In this document: positions 45,939 through 54,110 of the stretch, piece after piece
Position numbering within the stretch: the first letter of the stretch is position 1
How the letters are laid out: each line of letters starts with the position of its first letter
Origin: Gammaproteobacteria bacterium
GTDB taxonomy: Bacteria; Pseudomonadota; Gammaproteobacteria; Pseudomonadales; JADFDG01
Reading direction: 5' to 3'
Length of the DNA stretch: 64,000 nucleotides
Assembly: GCA_018262975.1 (NCBI GenBank)
Contig: JADFDG010000018.1
Location: 22,070-86,069, forward strand
Notes under the pieces: model-generated
Seen by the model: the letters and a program-made list of their open reading frames with translations, nothing else
Databases searched by the model: none
What the model was told of the DNA's origin: nothing
Made by a program: the position numbers and the translations under genes

Positions 45939-46928
45939 TCAGCCGCCGGAGCCGACCTGGCGCTCCTTGATCTCGGCGAGCGTCTTGCAGTCGATGCACA
46001 GCTCGGCGGTCGGGCGCGCCTCGAGGCGGCGGATGCCGATCTCGATGCCGCACGCCTGGCAATAGCCGTAATCGCCTTCCTCGATCAGGGTCATGGTCTT
46101 GTCGATCTTCTTGATCAACTTGCGCTCGCGGTCGCGCGTGCGCAGTTCGAGCGCGAATTCCTCTTCCTGGGTGGCGCGGTCATTGGGATCCGGCAGGTTG
46201 GCCGACTCGTCCTGCATGTGGTGCACGGTGCGGTCGACTTCCTCCATGAGTTCCTGTTTCCAGGCCAGCAGGATCTTGCGGAAGTGTTCGAGCTGGCCGG
46301 CGCTCATGTATTCCTCGCCGGCCTTGGCGATGTAGGGCTTCTGGCCGTGGATGAGCGCATCCGGGTTGGCCGGTGGCTCAAGCGGGTTGATCGGTTTGAC
46401 GGGCTGCAACTTCACTTTCGGTTCGGCCTTTTTCGGTTCGGGCTTTTTGGGCTCGACTTTCGGGGGCTCGACCTTGGCCGGCGCGGCGGGCGTGGCGGCC
46501 TGCTTGGCCGTCGGTACCGGCTTGGCCGGTGCCGCGGGCTTCGCAGGCGCTGCCGGCTTGGCGGGCGCGACCGGCTTGGCGGGCGCGACCGGCTTGGCAG
46601 GCGCGGCTTTCGGCGCCGGCTTGGCAGGAGCTTTCGCGGCCGGCTTGGCCGTGGCCTTGGGAGCCGGTTTGGCCGGCGCCTTCGCTACGGGCTTGGCGGG
46701 AGCCTTGGTCGCGGCCTTCGCCGCCGGCTTGGGCGCAGGTTTCGCTGCTGCCTTCGGCGCCGGCTTGGCGCTCTTCGCGGGCTTGGCCTTGGCGGCCGGC
46801 TTTGCGGCCGGCTTGGCAGGCTTCGCCGGCGCCTTCACGGGCTTGGCGGCCTTGGCAGGCTTGGCGACTGCCTTGGCGTCCTTTTTCTTGTTGTCTGCTT
46901 TGCCCTTGGGCTTGGCTACCTTGGCCAT
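45939..46928 (-). CDS. dksA: RNA polymerase-binding protein DksA with long Lys/Ala/Pro N-terminal extension
   Basis: DksA enters the RNA polymerase secondary channel and, with ppGpp, tunes rRNA and biosynthetic promoters. The C-terminal 150 residues are a standard DksA. The coiled coil carries the acidic tip DPNDRATQEEEF, and the zinc finger is CQACGIEIG ... AELCIDC. In front lies an extension of about 180 residues made of Lys-Pro-Ala repeats (AKPAAKPAAKAKPAKSAKPA), like histone H1 tails; E. coli DksA is only 151 aa. The ATG at 46928 (329 aa) follows AGAGAGGG. Longer in-frame starts overlap the divergent aminotransferase. The tail might bind DNA or RNA (inference). Confidence 0.93.
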   Translation of the reverse strand: MAKVAKPKGKADNKKKDAKAVAKPAKAAKPVKAPAKPAKPAAKPAAKAKPAKSAKPAPKAAAKPAPKPAAKAATKAPAKPVAKAPAKPAPKATAKPAAKAPAKPAPKAAPAKPVAPAKPVAPAKPAAPAKPAAPAKPVPTAKQAATPAAPAKVEPPKVEPKKPEPKKAEPKVKLQPVKPINPLEPPANPDALIHGQKPYIAKAGEEYMSAGQLEHFRKILLAWKQELMEEVDRTVHHMQDESANLPDPNDRATQEEEFALELRTRDRERKLIKKIDKTMTLIEEGDYGYCQACGIEIGIRRLEARPTAELCIDCKTLAEIKERQVGSGG

Positions 46929-47111
46929 GTCCGGATCCCTCTCTGACTCGCGGCTGTCCTCGCCCAGCAGGGCGCTCAGCGCGCGACGTACCCCTGAAAA
47001 TCGACGCAACAAGGTATTCGATCCTCTGCTGTTTGTCATGCCTTGCCACGGCGCGGATGCATCGTGCCGGCACGCTACAATGCGCGCCCGTTCCGCGCGC
47101 GGAGACCGTCC

Positions 47112-48275
47112 ATGCACCCCTGGGCAAGTCGCCTGGCCAACATCCAGCCCTTCCATGTGATGGCCTTGCTCGGACGGGCCCGGGCCATGGAGGCCGCGGG
47201 GCGCGACATCATACACCTCGAGGTCGGCGAACCCGACTTCCCGACTCCGGCCCCGGTCGTGGCTGCCGGCCAGGCGGCGCTGGCGCGCGGCGACACCTTC
47301 TATACCCCTTCGATGGGGCTGCCGGCCCTGCGTGAGGCCATTGCCGGCTGGTACCGGGTCCGCTTCGGGGTCGAGGTGCAGCCCGGGCAGGTCGTGGTGA
47401 CGCCGGGCGCCTCCGGGGCCTTGTTGCTGGCGCTGGGCCTGGTGGCCGACCCCGGCAAGCGGGTGTTGCTGGCCGACCCCGGCTACCCCTGCAACCGCCA
47501 TTTCCTCACCGTGCTCGGTGCTGCCGCCCGGATGGTGCCGGTAGATGCCGCCAGTGGCTTCCAGCTCTCCGCTGCCGATATCGGGCGCGCCTGGAATGCC
47601 GACACGGTGGCGGCCCTGGTCGCCACCCCGTCCAACCCCACCGGCGGGGTGATGTCACCGGCGGAACTGGCGGCGCTGGCCGCCGCCGTGCGCCCGCGCG
47701 GCCACCTGCTGGTCGACGAGATCTACCAGGGCCTCAATTTCGACGCGCCGCCCTGCACCGCGCTGGCCGTGGAGCCGGATGCCATCGTGCTGAACAGTTT
47801 CTCGAAGTTCTTCGGCATGACCGGCTGGCGCATCGGCTGGCTGGTGGCGCCGCCGTCGGCGGAAGCGGAACTCGCCAAGCTGGCACAGAACCTCTATATC
47901 GCCGCGCCGACTGTTGCCCAGCACGCGGCCCTGGCCGCCTTCCACCCGGACACACTGGCGGAACTGGAGTTGCGTCGCCAGGAATATGCGCGCCGCCGCG
48001 ACTTCCTGCTGCCGGCGCTGGAGGCGATCGGCTTCGTGGTGCCGGTGCGGCCGCAGGGCGCCTTCTACATCTACGCCGATGTGTCGCGCTTCACCGCCGA
48101 CAGCTACCGGTTCTGCGAGGAGCTGCTGGCGCAGGAGGGCGTGGCGATCACGCCGGGCATCGACTTCGGCGAACGGGACGCAGCGCGCTACGTGCGTTTT
48201 GCCTGCACCACGGGGATCCCGCGCCTCGAAGAGGCCGTGCGCCGCATTGCCCGCTTCGTGGGCCGTCCCGGCTGA
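47112..48275 (+). CDS. PLP-dependent aminotransferase, class I/II
   Basis: From the ATG at 47112 the protein is 387 aa and is an aspartate-aminotransferase-fold enzyme. It has IHLEVGEPDFPTPAPVVAAG, YTPSMGLPALREAIAGWYR, VATPSNPTGGVMSPAELAAL, LLVDEIYQGLNF and the PLP lysine Lys232 in LNSFSKFFGMTGWRIGW; RFACTTGIPRLEEAVRRI closes it. The substrate cannot be told from sequence. It is divergent from dksA. TACAAT at 47076-47081 may be its -10. The stop codon directly abuts that of the convergent Rieske gene, with no gap. Confidence 0.88.
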   Translation: MHPWASRLANIQPFHVMALLGRARAMEAAGRDIIHLEVGEPDFPTPAPVVAAGQAALARGDTFYTPSMGLPALREAIAGWYRVRFGVEVQPGQVVVTPGASGALLLALGLVADPGKRVLLADPGYPCNRHFLTVLGAAARMVPVDAASGFQLSAADIGRAWNADTVAALVATPSNPTGGVMSPAELAALAAAVRPRGHLLVDEIYQGLNFDAPPCTALAVEPDAIVLNSFSKFFGMTGWRIGWLVAPPSAEAELAKLAQNLYIAAPTVAQHAALAAFHPDTLAELELRRQEYARRRDFLLPALEAIGFVVPVRPQGAFYIYADVSRFTADSYRFCEELLAQEGVAITPGIDFGERDAARYVRFACTTGIPRLEEAVRRIARFVGRPG

Positions 48276-48611
48276 CTAGCGCGTGCGCGTCGGCACCGAC
48301 AGGATGCGGATGTCGCCGTTTTCCACCGTGAAGCCGACTTTCCTCAGCGCATCGCCCTTGCAGGGGCCCAGCACGCAGTCGCCCGTGTCCACCTCGAACA
48401 GCGCGCCGTGGTTGGCGCACTGCAGGTAGCGGCGGTCGAGGTCGAAGAACTCGTCCGGCTGGAAATTCAGCTCGATGCCCAGGTGCGGACACCAGTTCAC
48501 GTACACGTGCAACTGGCCGTCCATGCGCACGACCACCAGCGAGTGTTCGCCGTAGTCGAAGCCGCGCGCTTCGCCCTCGCCGATCTCGTCGGCCCGACAG
48601 AGGATCCCCAT
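48276..48611 (-). CDS. Small Rieske [2Fe-2S] protein
   Basis: The 111-aa protein is a single Rieske domain. The cluster ligands are Cys41/His43 in NWCPHLGIELN and Cys65/His68 in LQCANHGALFEVDTGDCVLG PC. It has no transmembrane helix and no dioxygenase domain, so it could be a ferredoxin-like electron carrier or an assimilatory-type small subunit. The ATG at 48611 (AAGGTG upstream) is preferred over a GTG at 48629 that overlaps the upstream kinase gene. It is cotranscribed with that kinase. Confidence 0.85.
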   Translation of the reverse strand: MGILCRADEIGEGEARGFDYGEHSLVVVRMDGQLHVYVNWCPHLGIELNFQPDEFFDLDRRYLQCANHGALFEVDTGDCVLGPCKGDALRKVGFTVENGDIRILSVPTRTR

Positions 48612-48616
48612 GGCGT

Positions 48617-49618
48617 TCACACCTTGCACTGCAGCGCGTCGAGCACCTCGATGTGTGCCATCGGGTGCAGGCGCGGGCCGAACTGGCTCACCACCCGGGC
48701 GGCCGCCGCGCTGGCCAGCCGGCCGGCCTCCGCGAACGCCATGCCACGGTTGATGCCGTGCAGGAATGCTCCGGCAAACATGTCGCCGGCACCGTTGGTA
48801 TCCACGGCCTTCACCGGCGTGGGCGCGATGTCCACGTAGTGCTTGCCATCGAAAGCCAGCGCGCCCTCGCTGCCGCGGGTGATCACCAGGCTGCCGGCGA
48901 TCTTGCGCAGTTCGCGCGCGGCGTCCTGCACGTTGTCGGTGCCCGTCCAGGTCTGCGCCTCGACGTGGTTGCAGAACAGCAGGTCAACGCCGTCGCCCAG
49001 CATGGTCGCCAGGCCGTCGCGGAAGTACTGCACCATCGCCGGGTCGGAGAAGGTCATGGCTACCTGGCGGCCGGCGGCACGCGCGACGTGGCGGGCGTGC
49101 ATGGCCGCGTCGCGCCCGGTGGCGGACGAGGCCAGGTAGCCTTCCAGGTACGTCCAGCGCGCGTTGCGGATTGCCTCGTCGTCGAGGTCTTCGCGCGCCA
49201 GCGTCTCGGAGATGCCCAGGAAAGTGTGCATGGTTCGCTCGGCGTCGGGCGTAACCATCACCAGGCAGCGCCCGGTGACGCCGTCGCCGCGGGCGTTGCG
49301 GTTGACCGCCACCCCGGCCTTTTCCATGTCGTTCAGGTAGAAGTCGCCGGCGTCGTCGTGCGCCACGCGGCAGGAGAAGAACGTGCGGCTGCCGAAGTAC
49401 TGTGCGGCGATGATCGAGTTGGCCGCGGAGCCGCCGCTGGCGCGCTTGTGCGCGGGGCTGTGGCGGGTCAGTGCCTCCAGCAGGGTGCGCTGCCGGTCGG
49501 CATCGACCAGCGTCATCATGCCCTTCTCGATCTGCATGCTGGCCAGGAACGCGTCGTCGACGCTGACCTCGGTGTCGAGCAGGGCGTTGCCCATGCCATA
49601 GATGTCGTAGCGGGCCAT
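48617..49618 (-). CDS. PfkB-family kinase, probable adenosine kinase
   Basis: The 333-aa protein belongs to the ribokinase/PfkB family. The ATG at 49618 has GGAGG 6 nt upstream. It reads YDIYGMGNALLDTEVSVDDA, ASGGSAANSIIAAQYFGS and TRGSEGALAFDGKHYVDIAP, and has the anion-hole/catalytic motif VDTNGAGDMFAGAFLHGINR. The N-terminus (GNALLD) and overall length fit adenosine kinases of this family in gammaproteobacteria, but a sugar substrate is possible. It is divergent from mrcB, with 64 bp between the start codons. Confidence 0.85.
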   Translation of the reverse strand: MARYDIYGMGNALLDTEVSVDDAFLASMQIEKGMMTLVDADRQRTLLEALTRHSPAHKRASGGSAANSIIAAQYFGSRTFFSCRVAHDDAGDFYLNDMEKAGVAVNRNARGDGVTGRCLVMVTPDAERTMHTFLGISETLAREDLDDEAIRNARWTYLEGYLASSATGRDAAMHARHVARAAGRQVAMTFSDPAMVQYFRDGLATMLGDGVDLLFCNHVEAQTWTGTDNVQDAARELRKIAGSLVITRGSEGALAFDGKHYVDIAPTPVKAVDTNGAGDMFAGAFLHGINRGMAFAEAGRLASAAAARVVSQFGPRLHPMAHIEVLDALQCKV

Positions 49619-49682
49619 GTGGAGCCTCCGGTATGCGGCGGCGCACATTCTAGCGGCTTGCCGGCGGCTATACTCGCGCGCC

Positions 49683-52043
49683 ATGGCGAAAACAGTTGCG
49701 GGCAAGACTTCCCGCCGGAAGGGTCAGTCCTCCGGCGGCGGCAAACGGTCCACCGGGGGGGCACTGGCCGCCGTCCGGCGCTTCCTGCTGCGCGCGGTCA
49801 TCGCCTTCCTGGCCGTGTTCGCGCTGTACGTAGCGTGGCTGGATGCCGTGGTCACCCGCGCGTTCGATGCCCATCGCTGGACGCTGCCGTCGCGGGTTTA
49901 CGCGCGTCCGCTCGATATCTACGCCGGCCGGCCGCTCACGGTCGATGCCCTGCTGGCGGAACTGCGCGAACTGGGATACCGGGAAGTAGCCGCGCCAGCC
50001 GGGCCCGGGGAGTTTGCGATCGCCGGCAGCGGCCAGTCTGTGCGCCTGGTGACCCGCGGGTTCGCCTTCCCCGACGGCACCACGCGCGCGCAGCGCGCCG
50101 AGGTGGCGTTTTCCGCGGCCCGCGTCGAGCGCCTGACGGCGGCCGACCGCGTGCTGCGCCTGGAACCGGTGGTGATCGGCGCGATGCGCCCGCAGGACGC
50201 CGAGGATCGCGTGCTGATGCGGCTGGCCGAGCGCCCCCCGTTCCTCGTCGAGGCACTGTTCGCGGTCGAGGACCGCGACTTCCCCGACCATTTCGGCGTG
50301 TCGCCGCGCGGCATGGCGCGCGCCATGTTCGTCAACGTGCAGGCCGGCGAGGTGCAGCAGGGCGGCAGCACGCTCACCCAGCAACTGGTCAAGAACCTGT
50401 TCCTGGACAGCGAGCGCACGATCCACCGCAAGCTGGTGGAAGCCATCATGGCCGTGCTGCTCGAGATCCACTACGACAAGAACACCATCCTCGAGACCTA
50501 TTGCAACGAGATCTACCTCGGCCAGGCCGGCCAGCGCGCGGTGCATGGCTTTGCGCTGGGCAGCCAGTATTACTTCGGTCGCCCGGTGCAGGAGCTGAAG
50601 CTGCACGAGGTGGCGTTGCTGGTCGGCCTGGTGAAAGGGCCCAGCCAGTACAACCCGTGGAAGCACCCCGACCGTGCACTGGCGCGCCGCAATGTCGTGC
50701 TCGATGCGCTGGTGGCCACCGGTGCGGCCACTGCCGCGCAGGCTGATGCCGCGCGCGCCGCGCCGCTGGGCGTGGTGACGTCGCCGCGGCTGCGCCTGAA
50801 TCGCTACCCGGCCTACATGGGCATCGTCCGCGAGGAGTTGCGCACTCGCCTGTCGGAAGACGCGCTCGCCGGCGATGGTCTGGCCGTGTTCACCGCCCTG
50901 GACCCGGCGGTGCAGCACGCCGCCGAAAGCGCGTTGGCCCGCACGCTGGCCACGGTCGAAACGGCACACCGCATCGCCGGACTCGAGGGCGCGCTGGTGG
51001 TGTCGGTGCCCCAGACTGGCGAGATCGAGGCCGCGGTTGGCGGCCGCGATTACGATTTCGCCGGGTTCAACCGCGTCACCGATGCGCGGCGCACGGTCGG
51101 TTCGTTGATGAAGCCGGTGGTATTCCTCGCTGCGCTGCAGCGCCCGGCACAGTACTCGCTGGCGACCTTCGTCAGTGATGGCCCGGTGAGCGCGAAGTCG
51201 CAGGGCGGCACCACCTGGCAACCGAAGAACTACGACCATGTCAGCCATGGCGAGCCGCCGGACCACAACGTCATGCTGGTGGATGCGCTGGCGAATTCCT
51301 GGAACCTCGCCACGGCGCGACTCGGCCTCGATATCGGCGTCGATGCCGTGATCCGCCAGGCGCGTGCGCTCGGCGTCGAGGCGGACCTGCCCCCGTACCC
51401 GTCGGTGCTGCTGGGCAGCGCAACGCTGTCGCCACTGGAGGTGCTGCAGATGTACCAGCCGCTGGCCTCGGGCGGCCTGCGCATTGCGCCGCGCGCTGTG
51501 CGCGGCGTGCTGGCGGCAGATGGCCAGGTGCTGCTGGTGCGTGACACCCGCACCGAGCGCGTGCTCACGCCGGCCACGGCCTTCGTGCTGCAGCATGCGA
51601 TGCAGGAAGTGCTGCGGCGGGGCACGGCGCGCAGCGCCTACAACGTGCTGCCGGCAGAGATCGACGCCGCCGGCAAGACCGGCACCACGGACAACGCGCG
51701 CGACTCCTGGTTCGCCGGCTACACCGGCAACCACCTGGCGGTGGCCTGGGTCGGCTATGACGACAACCGGTCGACGGAACTCTCCGGTGCCAGCGGCGCG
51801 CTGCGCGTGTGGGCCGATTTCAACGCGCGCCTGCCGCAGGTGCCGCTTTCATCGGTGGCGCCTGCCGGTGTCGAGTGGGCCTGGCTGGTGCCCGGCGGCA
51901 CCGCCCGCTCGGCCGAAGGCTGCGCGGGCGCGGTCCGCATCCCGGTCATCGCCGGTTACGTGCCGGACAAGGCCAGTCTCTGTGGTGGTGCCGGCGAGGC
52001 CGTCGAGGGAGTGCGCGGGTTCTTCCAGCGCCTGTTCGACTGA
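49683..52043 (+). CDS. mrcB: Penicillin-binding protein 1B (bifunctional)
   Basis: PBP1B polymerises and cross-links peptidoglycan at the inner membrane. It is 786 aa. A basic cytoplasmic tail is followed by one transmembrane helix (RRFLLRAVIAFLAVFALYVA) and a UB2H-like segment. The GT51 transglycosylase has Glu196 (VEDRDFPDHFGVSPRG) and GGSTLTQQLVKNLFLDSERT. The transpeptidase has Ser474-x-x-Lys477 (VGSLMKPVV), the SxN motif in NSWNLATARLG and KTG in AGKTGTTDNARDSWFAGYTG. A -10-like TATACT (49669-49674) lies only 8 bp before the ATG. Confidence 0.96.
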   Translation: MAKTVAGKTSRRKGQSSGGGKRSTGGALAAVRRFLLRAVIAFLAVFALYVAWLDAVVTRAFDAHRWTLPSRVYARPLDIYAGRPLTVDALLAELRELGYREVAAPAGPGEFAIAGSGQSVRLVTRGFAFPDGTTRAQRAEVAFSAARVERLTAADRVLRLEPVVIGAMRPQDAEDRVLMRLAERPPFLVEALFAVEDRDFPDHFGVSPRGMARAMFVNVQAGEVQQGGSTLTQQLVKNLFLDSERTIHRKLVEAIMAVLLEIHYDKNTILETYCNEIYLGQAGQRAVHGFALGSQYYFGRPVQELKLHEVALLVGLVKGPSQYNPWKHPDRALARRNVVLDALVATGAATAAQADAARAAPLGVVTSPRLRLNRYPAYMGIVREELRTRLSEDALAGDGLAVFTALDPAVQHAAESALARTLATVETAHRIAGLEGALVVSVPQTGEIEAAVGGRDYDFAGFNRVTDARRTVGSLMKPVVFLAALQRPAQYSLATFVSDGPVSAKSQGGTTWQPKNYDHVSHGEPPDHNVMLVDALANSWNLATARLGLDIGVDAVIRQARALGVEADLPPYPSVLLGSATLSPLEVLQMYQPLASGGLRIAPRAVRGVLAADGQVLLVRDTRTERVLTPATAFVLQHAMQEVLRRGTARSAYNVLPAEIDAAGKTGTTDNARDSWFAGYTGNHLAVAWVGYDDNRSTELSGASGALRVWADFNARLPQVPLSSVAPAGVEWAWLVPGGTARSAEGCAGAVRIPVIAGYVPDKASLCGGAGEAVEGVRGFFQRLFD

Positions 52044-52091
52044 TCGGGCGGCCGCCGGTCGGCAGGCTGCCCTGCCGCGTGGCGCGAGCGT

Positions 52092-52120
52092 TTGTCGTCC
52101 TGCCCGGCAGGCCCTAGTCT
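52092..52120 (+). promoter_or_regulatory. Possible promoter of the lipoprotein gene
   Basis: TTGTCG (52092-52097), a 17-bp spacer and TAGTCT (52115-52120) lie between mrcB and the gene at 52181. Confidence 0.4.
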
Positions 52121-52180
52121 TGGCGGCATGGGTCGACGCCAGGTGACGTTGATCGTTCCAGTCCCCGCCGGAGTATTGCC

Positions 52181-52966
52181 ATGTCGCGCCTTGCCGTGCT
52201 GTTGCTCGTCGTGCTGTCGCTGCCGGGTTGCACCTCGTTGTCCAATCCTGCGGTGCGCGCTGACCTGTTTGAAACCGCGCAGCGCGGATCGCAGTCGCTG
52301 CAGGGCAGCGACGCCGCATTCGATCGCCTGCAGGTGCTCGGCGAGCGCTGGAATTGCCGTGGCAAGCAGGGCCTCGCCTATACGCTTGCGCCGTGGGATC
52401 GCGCCAACCGTGACCGCGCTGCCCAGGTTGCCGATGCCACGAACCGCATGCTGGCCGCGCGTGAGTCCGTCCTCGCCCAGCGCGATCTCGTGGATGTCAT
52501 GGTCAACGCCTTGCGTGACGTGGAGTCCGAGTACGATACCGTCATCACCATGCTCGGCGAGGACGGCGCGCCGGCCGCCGACATCACCCTGGCGGCGGAG
52601 CAGCGCTATCTCGCCCGCCGCATGAGCGCCAGTCTGGAGCAGATGTCGCGCGAGGACATGTCTGCCTCGGCGGAGGCCGCGGACATGTTCAGCCGCGATG
52701 TTTCCCGCTTCCAGTACCTGCTCGACGCGGCCATCAACGGCAACGAGGACCTGGGCGTCGAGCCGTCCGGCAATGCCGAGGTGGAAGGCTCGCTGGCGCA
52801 GATCGAGGAGCTCTTCACCGGTTATGTCGCCGAGTCCGCCGACGACGTGCTGGAGTCGGTGGTCGCCCGTCACGATGCCTGGCTGGCGCTCGGCGAGATC
52901 ACCGGCCAGGGTGACGCCCTGCTGGCAGCCGGCGCTGGTGGTGACGAGGCCGACGCCACGCCCTGA
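52181..52966 (+). CDS. Predicted lipoprotein of unknown function, helical
   Basis: I do not recognise this 261-aa protein. It starts with a lipoprotein signal, MSRLAVLLLVVLSLPGC, with lipobox LPGC (Cys17) followed by Thr-Ser, so outer-membrane sorting is expected. The remainder is alpha-helical and acidic (SASLEQMSREDMSASAEAAD M, LAQIEELFTGYVAESADDVL) and could form a helical bundle of the kind seen in periplasmic sensor domains. It stands alone after mrcB, 5 bp from the convergent trxC stop codon. Confidence 0.75.
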   Translation: MSRLAVLLLVVLSLPGCTSLSNPAVRADLFETAQRGSQSLQGSDAAFDRLQVLGERWNCRGKQGLAYTLAPWDRANRDRAAQVADATNRMLAARESVLAQRDLVDVMVNALRDVESEYDTVITMLGEDGAPAADITLAAEQRYLARRMSASLEQMSREDMSASAEAADMFSRDVSRFQYLLDAAINGNEDLGVEPSGNAEVEGSLAQIEELFTGYVAESADDVLESVVARHDAWLALGEITGQGDALLAAGAGGDEADATP

Positions 52967-52971
52967 GCCGC

Positions 52972-53412
52972 TCACGCGCCCAGGTTGCCCTCCACCCAGC
53001 GCAACAGCGAGCCCTGGTCCATCGCGCCGCTGACGCGCGCAACTTCCCGGCCCGCGCGGAACAGCGCCAGCGTCGGTATCGAGCGGATGCCGAAGCGCTG
53101 GGCCAGTTGCGGCTGGTCTTCCGTATTCACCTTGGCCAGCCGGACACGTGGCTCCAGTTGCCCGGCAGCCCGCTCGAAGGTGGGCGCGAACATGCGGCAT
53201 GGTCCGCACCAGGGTGCCCAGAAGTCCACCAGCAGCGGCAACGTCGACTGGCTGAAATGCGCGTCGAAGGATGCCGCGTCCAGTGCCACGGGCGCGGCGA
53301 CGAACAGCGACTGCTTGCAGCGCCCGCAGCGCCCGCTGTCTCCCAGGCGTGTGGCGGGCAAGCGGTTCACGGCATGGCAGTGCGGGCAGGCCAGGGTGAG
53401 CGTGGCGGACAT
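52972..53412 (-). CDS. trxC: Thioredoxin 2 (TrxC), zinc-containing
   Basis: TrxC is a cytoplasmic disulfide reductase with an N-terminal zinc finger, often linked to oxidative stress. From the ATG at 53412 it is 146 aa. The zinc ligands are Cys9/Cys12 (ACPHC) and Cys29/Cys32 (GRCGRC). The active site is WCGPC (68-72) in VDFWAPWCGPCRMFAPTFER, with the cis-Pro in RSIPTLALFRAGREV. It is divergent from the membrane protein at 53469. Confidence 0.95.
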   Translation of the reverse strand: MSATLTLACPHCHAVNRLPATRLGDSGRCGRCKQSLFVAAPVALDAASFDAHFSQSTLPLLVDFWAPWCGPCRMFAPTFERAAGQLEPRVRLAKVNTEDQPQLAQRFGIRSIPTLALFRAGREVARVSGAMDQGSLLRWVEGNLGA

Positions 53413-53468
53413 GGTGTCTGGACTCCGGTAAGGTGGTGCCGTCAACCATCAGGTGGGGGCATCCGCGC

Positions 53469-54104
53469 ATGATTCAAGCGCCGGTAAGCACGGTCCGGGA
53501 GTGGGGCTTGGCCCTGGCGGCCTTGCTGTTGACGGTGCTGGTGGCGATTGTCGAAGAGTGGCAGGCCGTCGACATCGTCTGGAGCATGTGGGTCTCCAGC
53601 CTGGTCAGCGGCTACGCGATGATCCTGGTGGCGATCGGCGCTGGCATGCGCCGGGATTCCGCCGCGTCGCCCGGGCAGTCAGCTGCGCGGCCGTGGCCGG
53701 CACTGCTGGGCGGCAGCCTGTTCCTGCTGGCGTTCTTCAGCGTGCACTTCCTGATGTTCCATTACGTGCACGCGGCCATTACCCACGGGTTCTTTCCCCT
53801 GCCGGGCGTCGCCGATGACGGCCAGCCCGCGCTGCCGGAACTGGTGCATGTCGCGCTGGGTGCCTACTGGCCGGTGGTGCTGGCCAGCCTGGTGGTGCGC
53901 GCCGATGGTTTTCGCGCTGCCACCACCGGTGATACCCGCAAGGCGATGACGCTGCCCTACGCGTACGTCGTGAAGAACCACATCATGATCTTCATCGTGG
54001 CCGGCCTCGATGCAGTCGGCCTGCGCGCGTACGTCCTGTACGCGCTGTTCGCCTGGTACTTCTTCCCGTTCGAACTGCTGCGGCGGTCGCGATCGCCGGC
54101 CTGA
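53469..54104 (+). CDS. Multi-pass membrane protein of unknown function
   Basis: The 211-aa protein (ATG at 53469) has about five or six hydrophobic helices: GLALAALLLTVLVAIVEEW, SLVSGYAMILVAIGAG, LLGGSLFLLAFFSVHFLMFH, VHVALGAYWPVVLASLVV, and IMIFIVAGLDAVGLRAYVLY ALFAWYFF. The His-rich motif VHFLMFHYVHAAITHGFF resembles the conserved His helix of DUF6498-type proteins, but I am not sure of that assignment. It is a single gene, convergent with hemL 6 bp away. Confidence 0.75.
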   Translation: MIQAPVSTVREWGLALAALLLTVLVAIVEEWQAVDIVWSMWVSSLVSGYAMILVAIGAGMRRDSAASPGQSAARPWPALLGGSLFLLAFFSVHFLMFHYVHAAITHGFFPLPGVADDGQPALPELVHVALGAYWPVVLASLVVRADGFRAATTGDTRKAMTLPYAYVVKNHIMIFIVAGLDAVGLRAYVLYALFAWYFFPFELLRRSRSPA

Positions 54105-54110
54105 GCGCCG

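Noticed and set aside
46351..47160. Gly/Ala/Leu-rich ORF on the plus strand opposite dksA
   Set aside because: It mirrors the Lys-Pro-Ala repeats of the DksA extension and overlaps the aminotransferase start.
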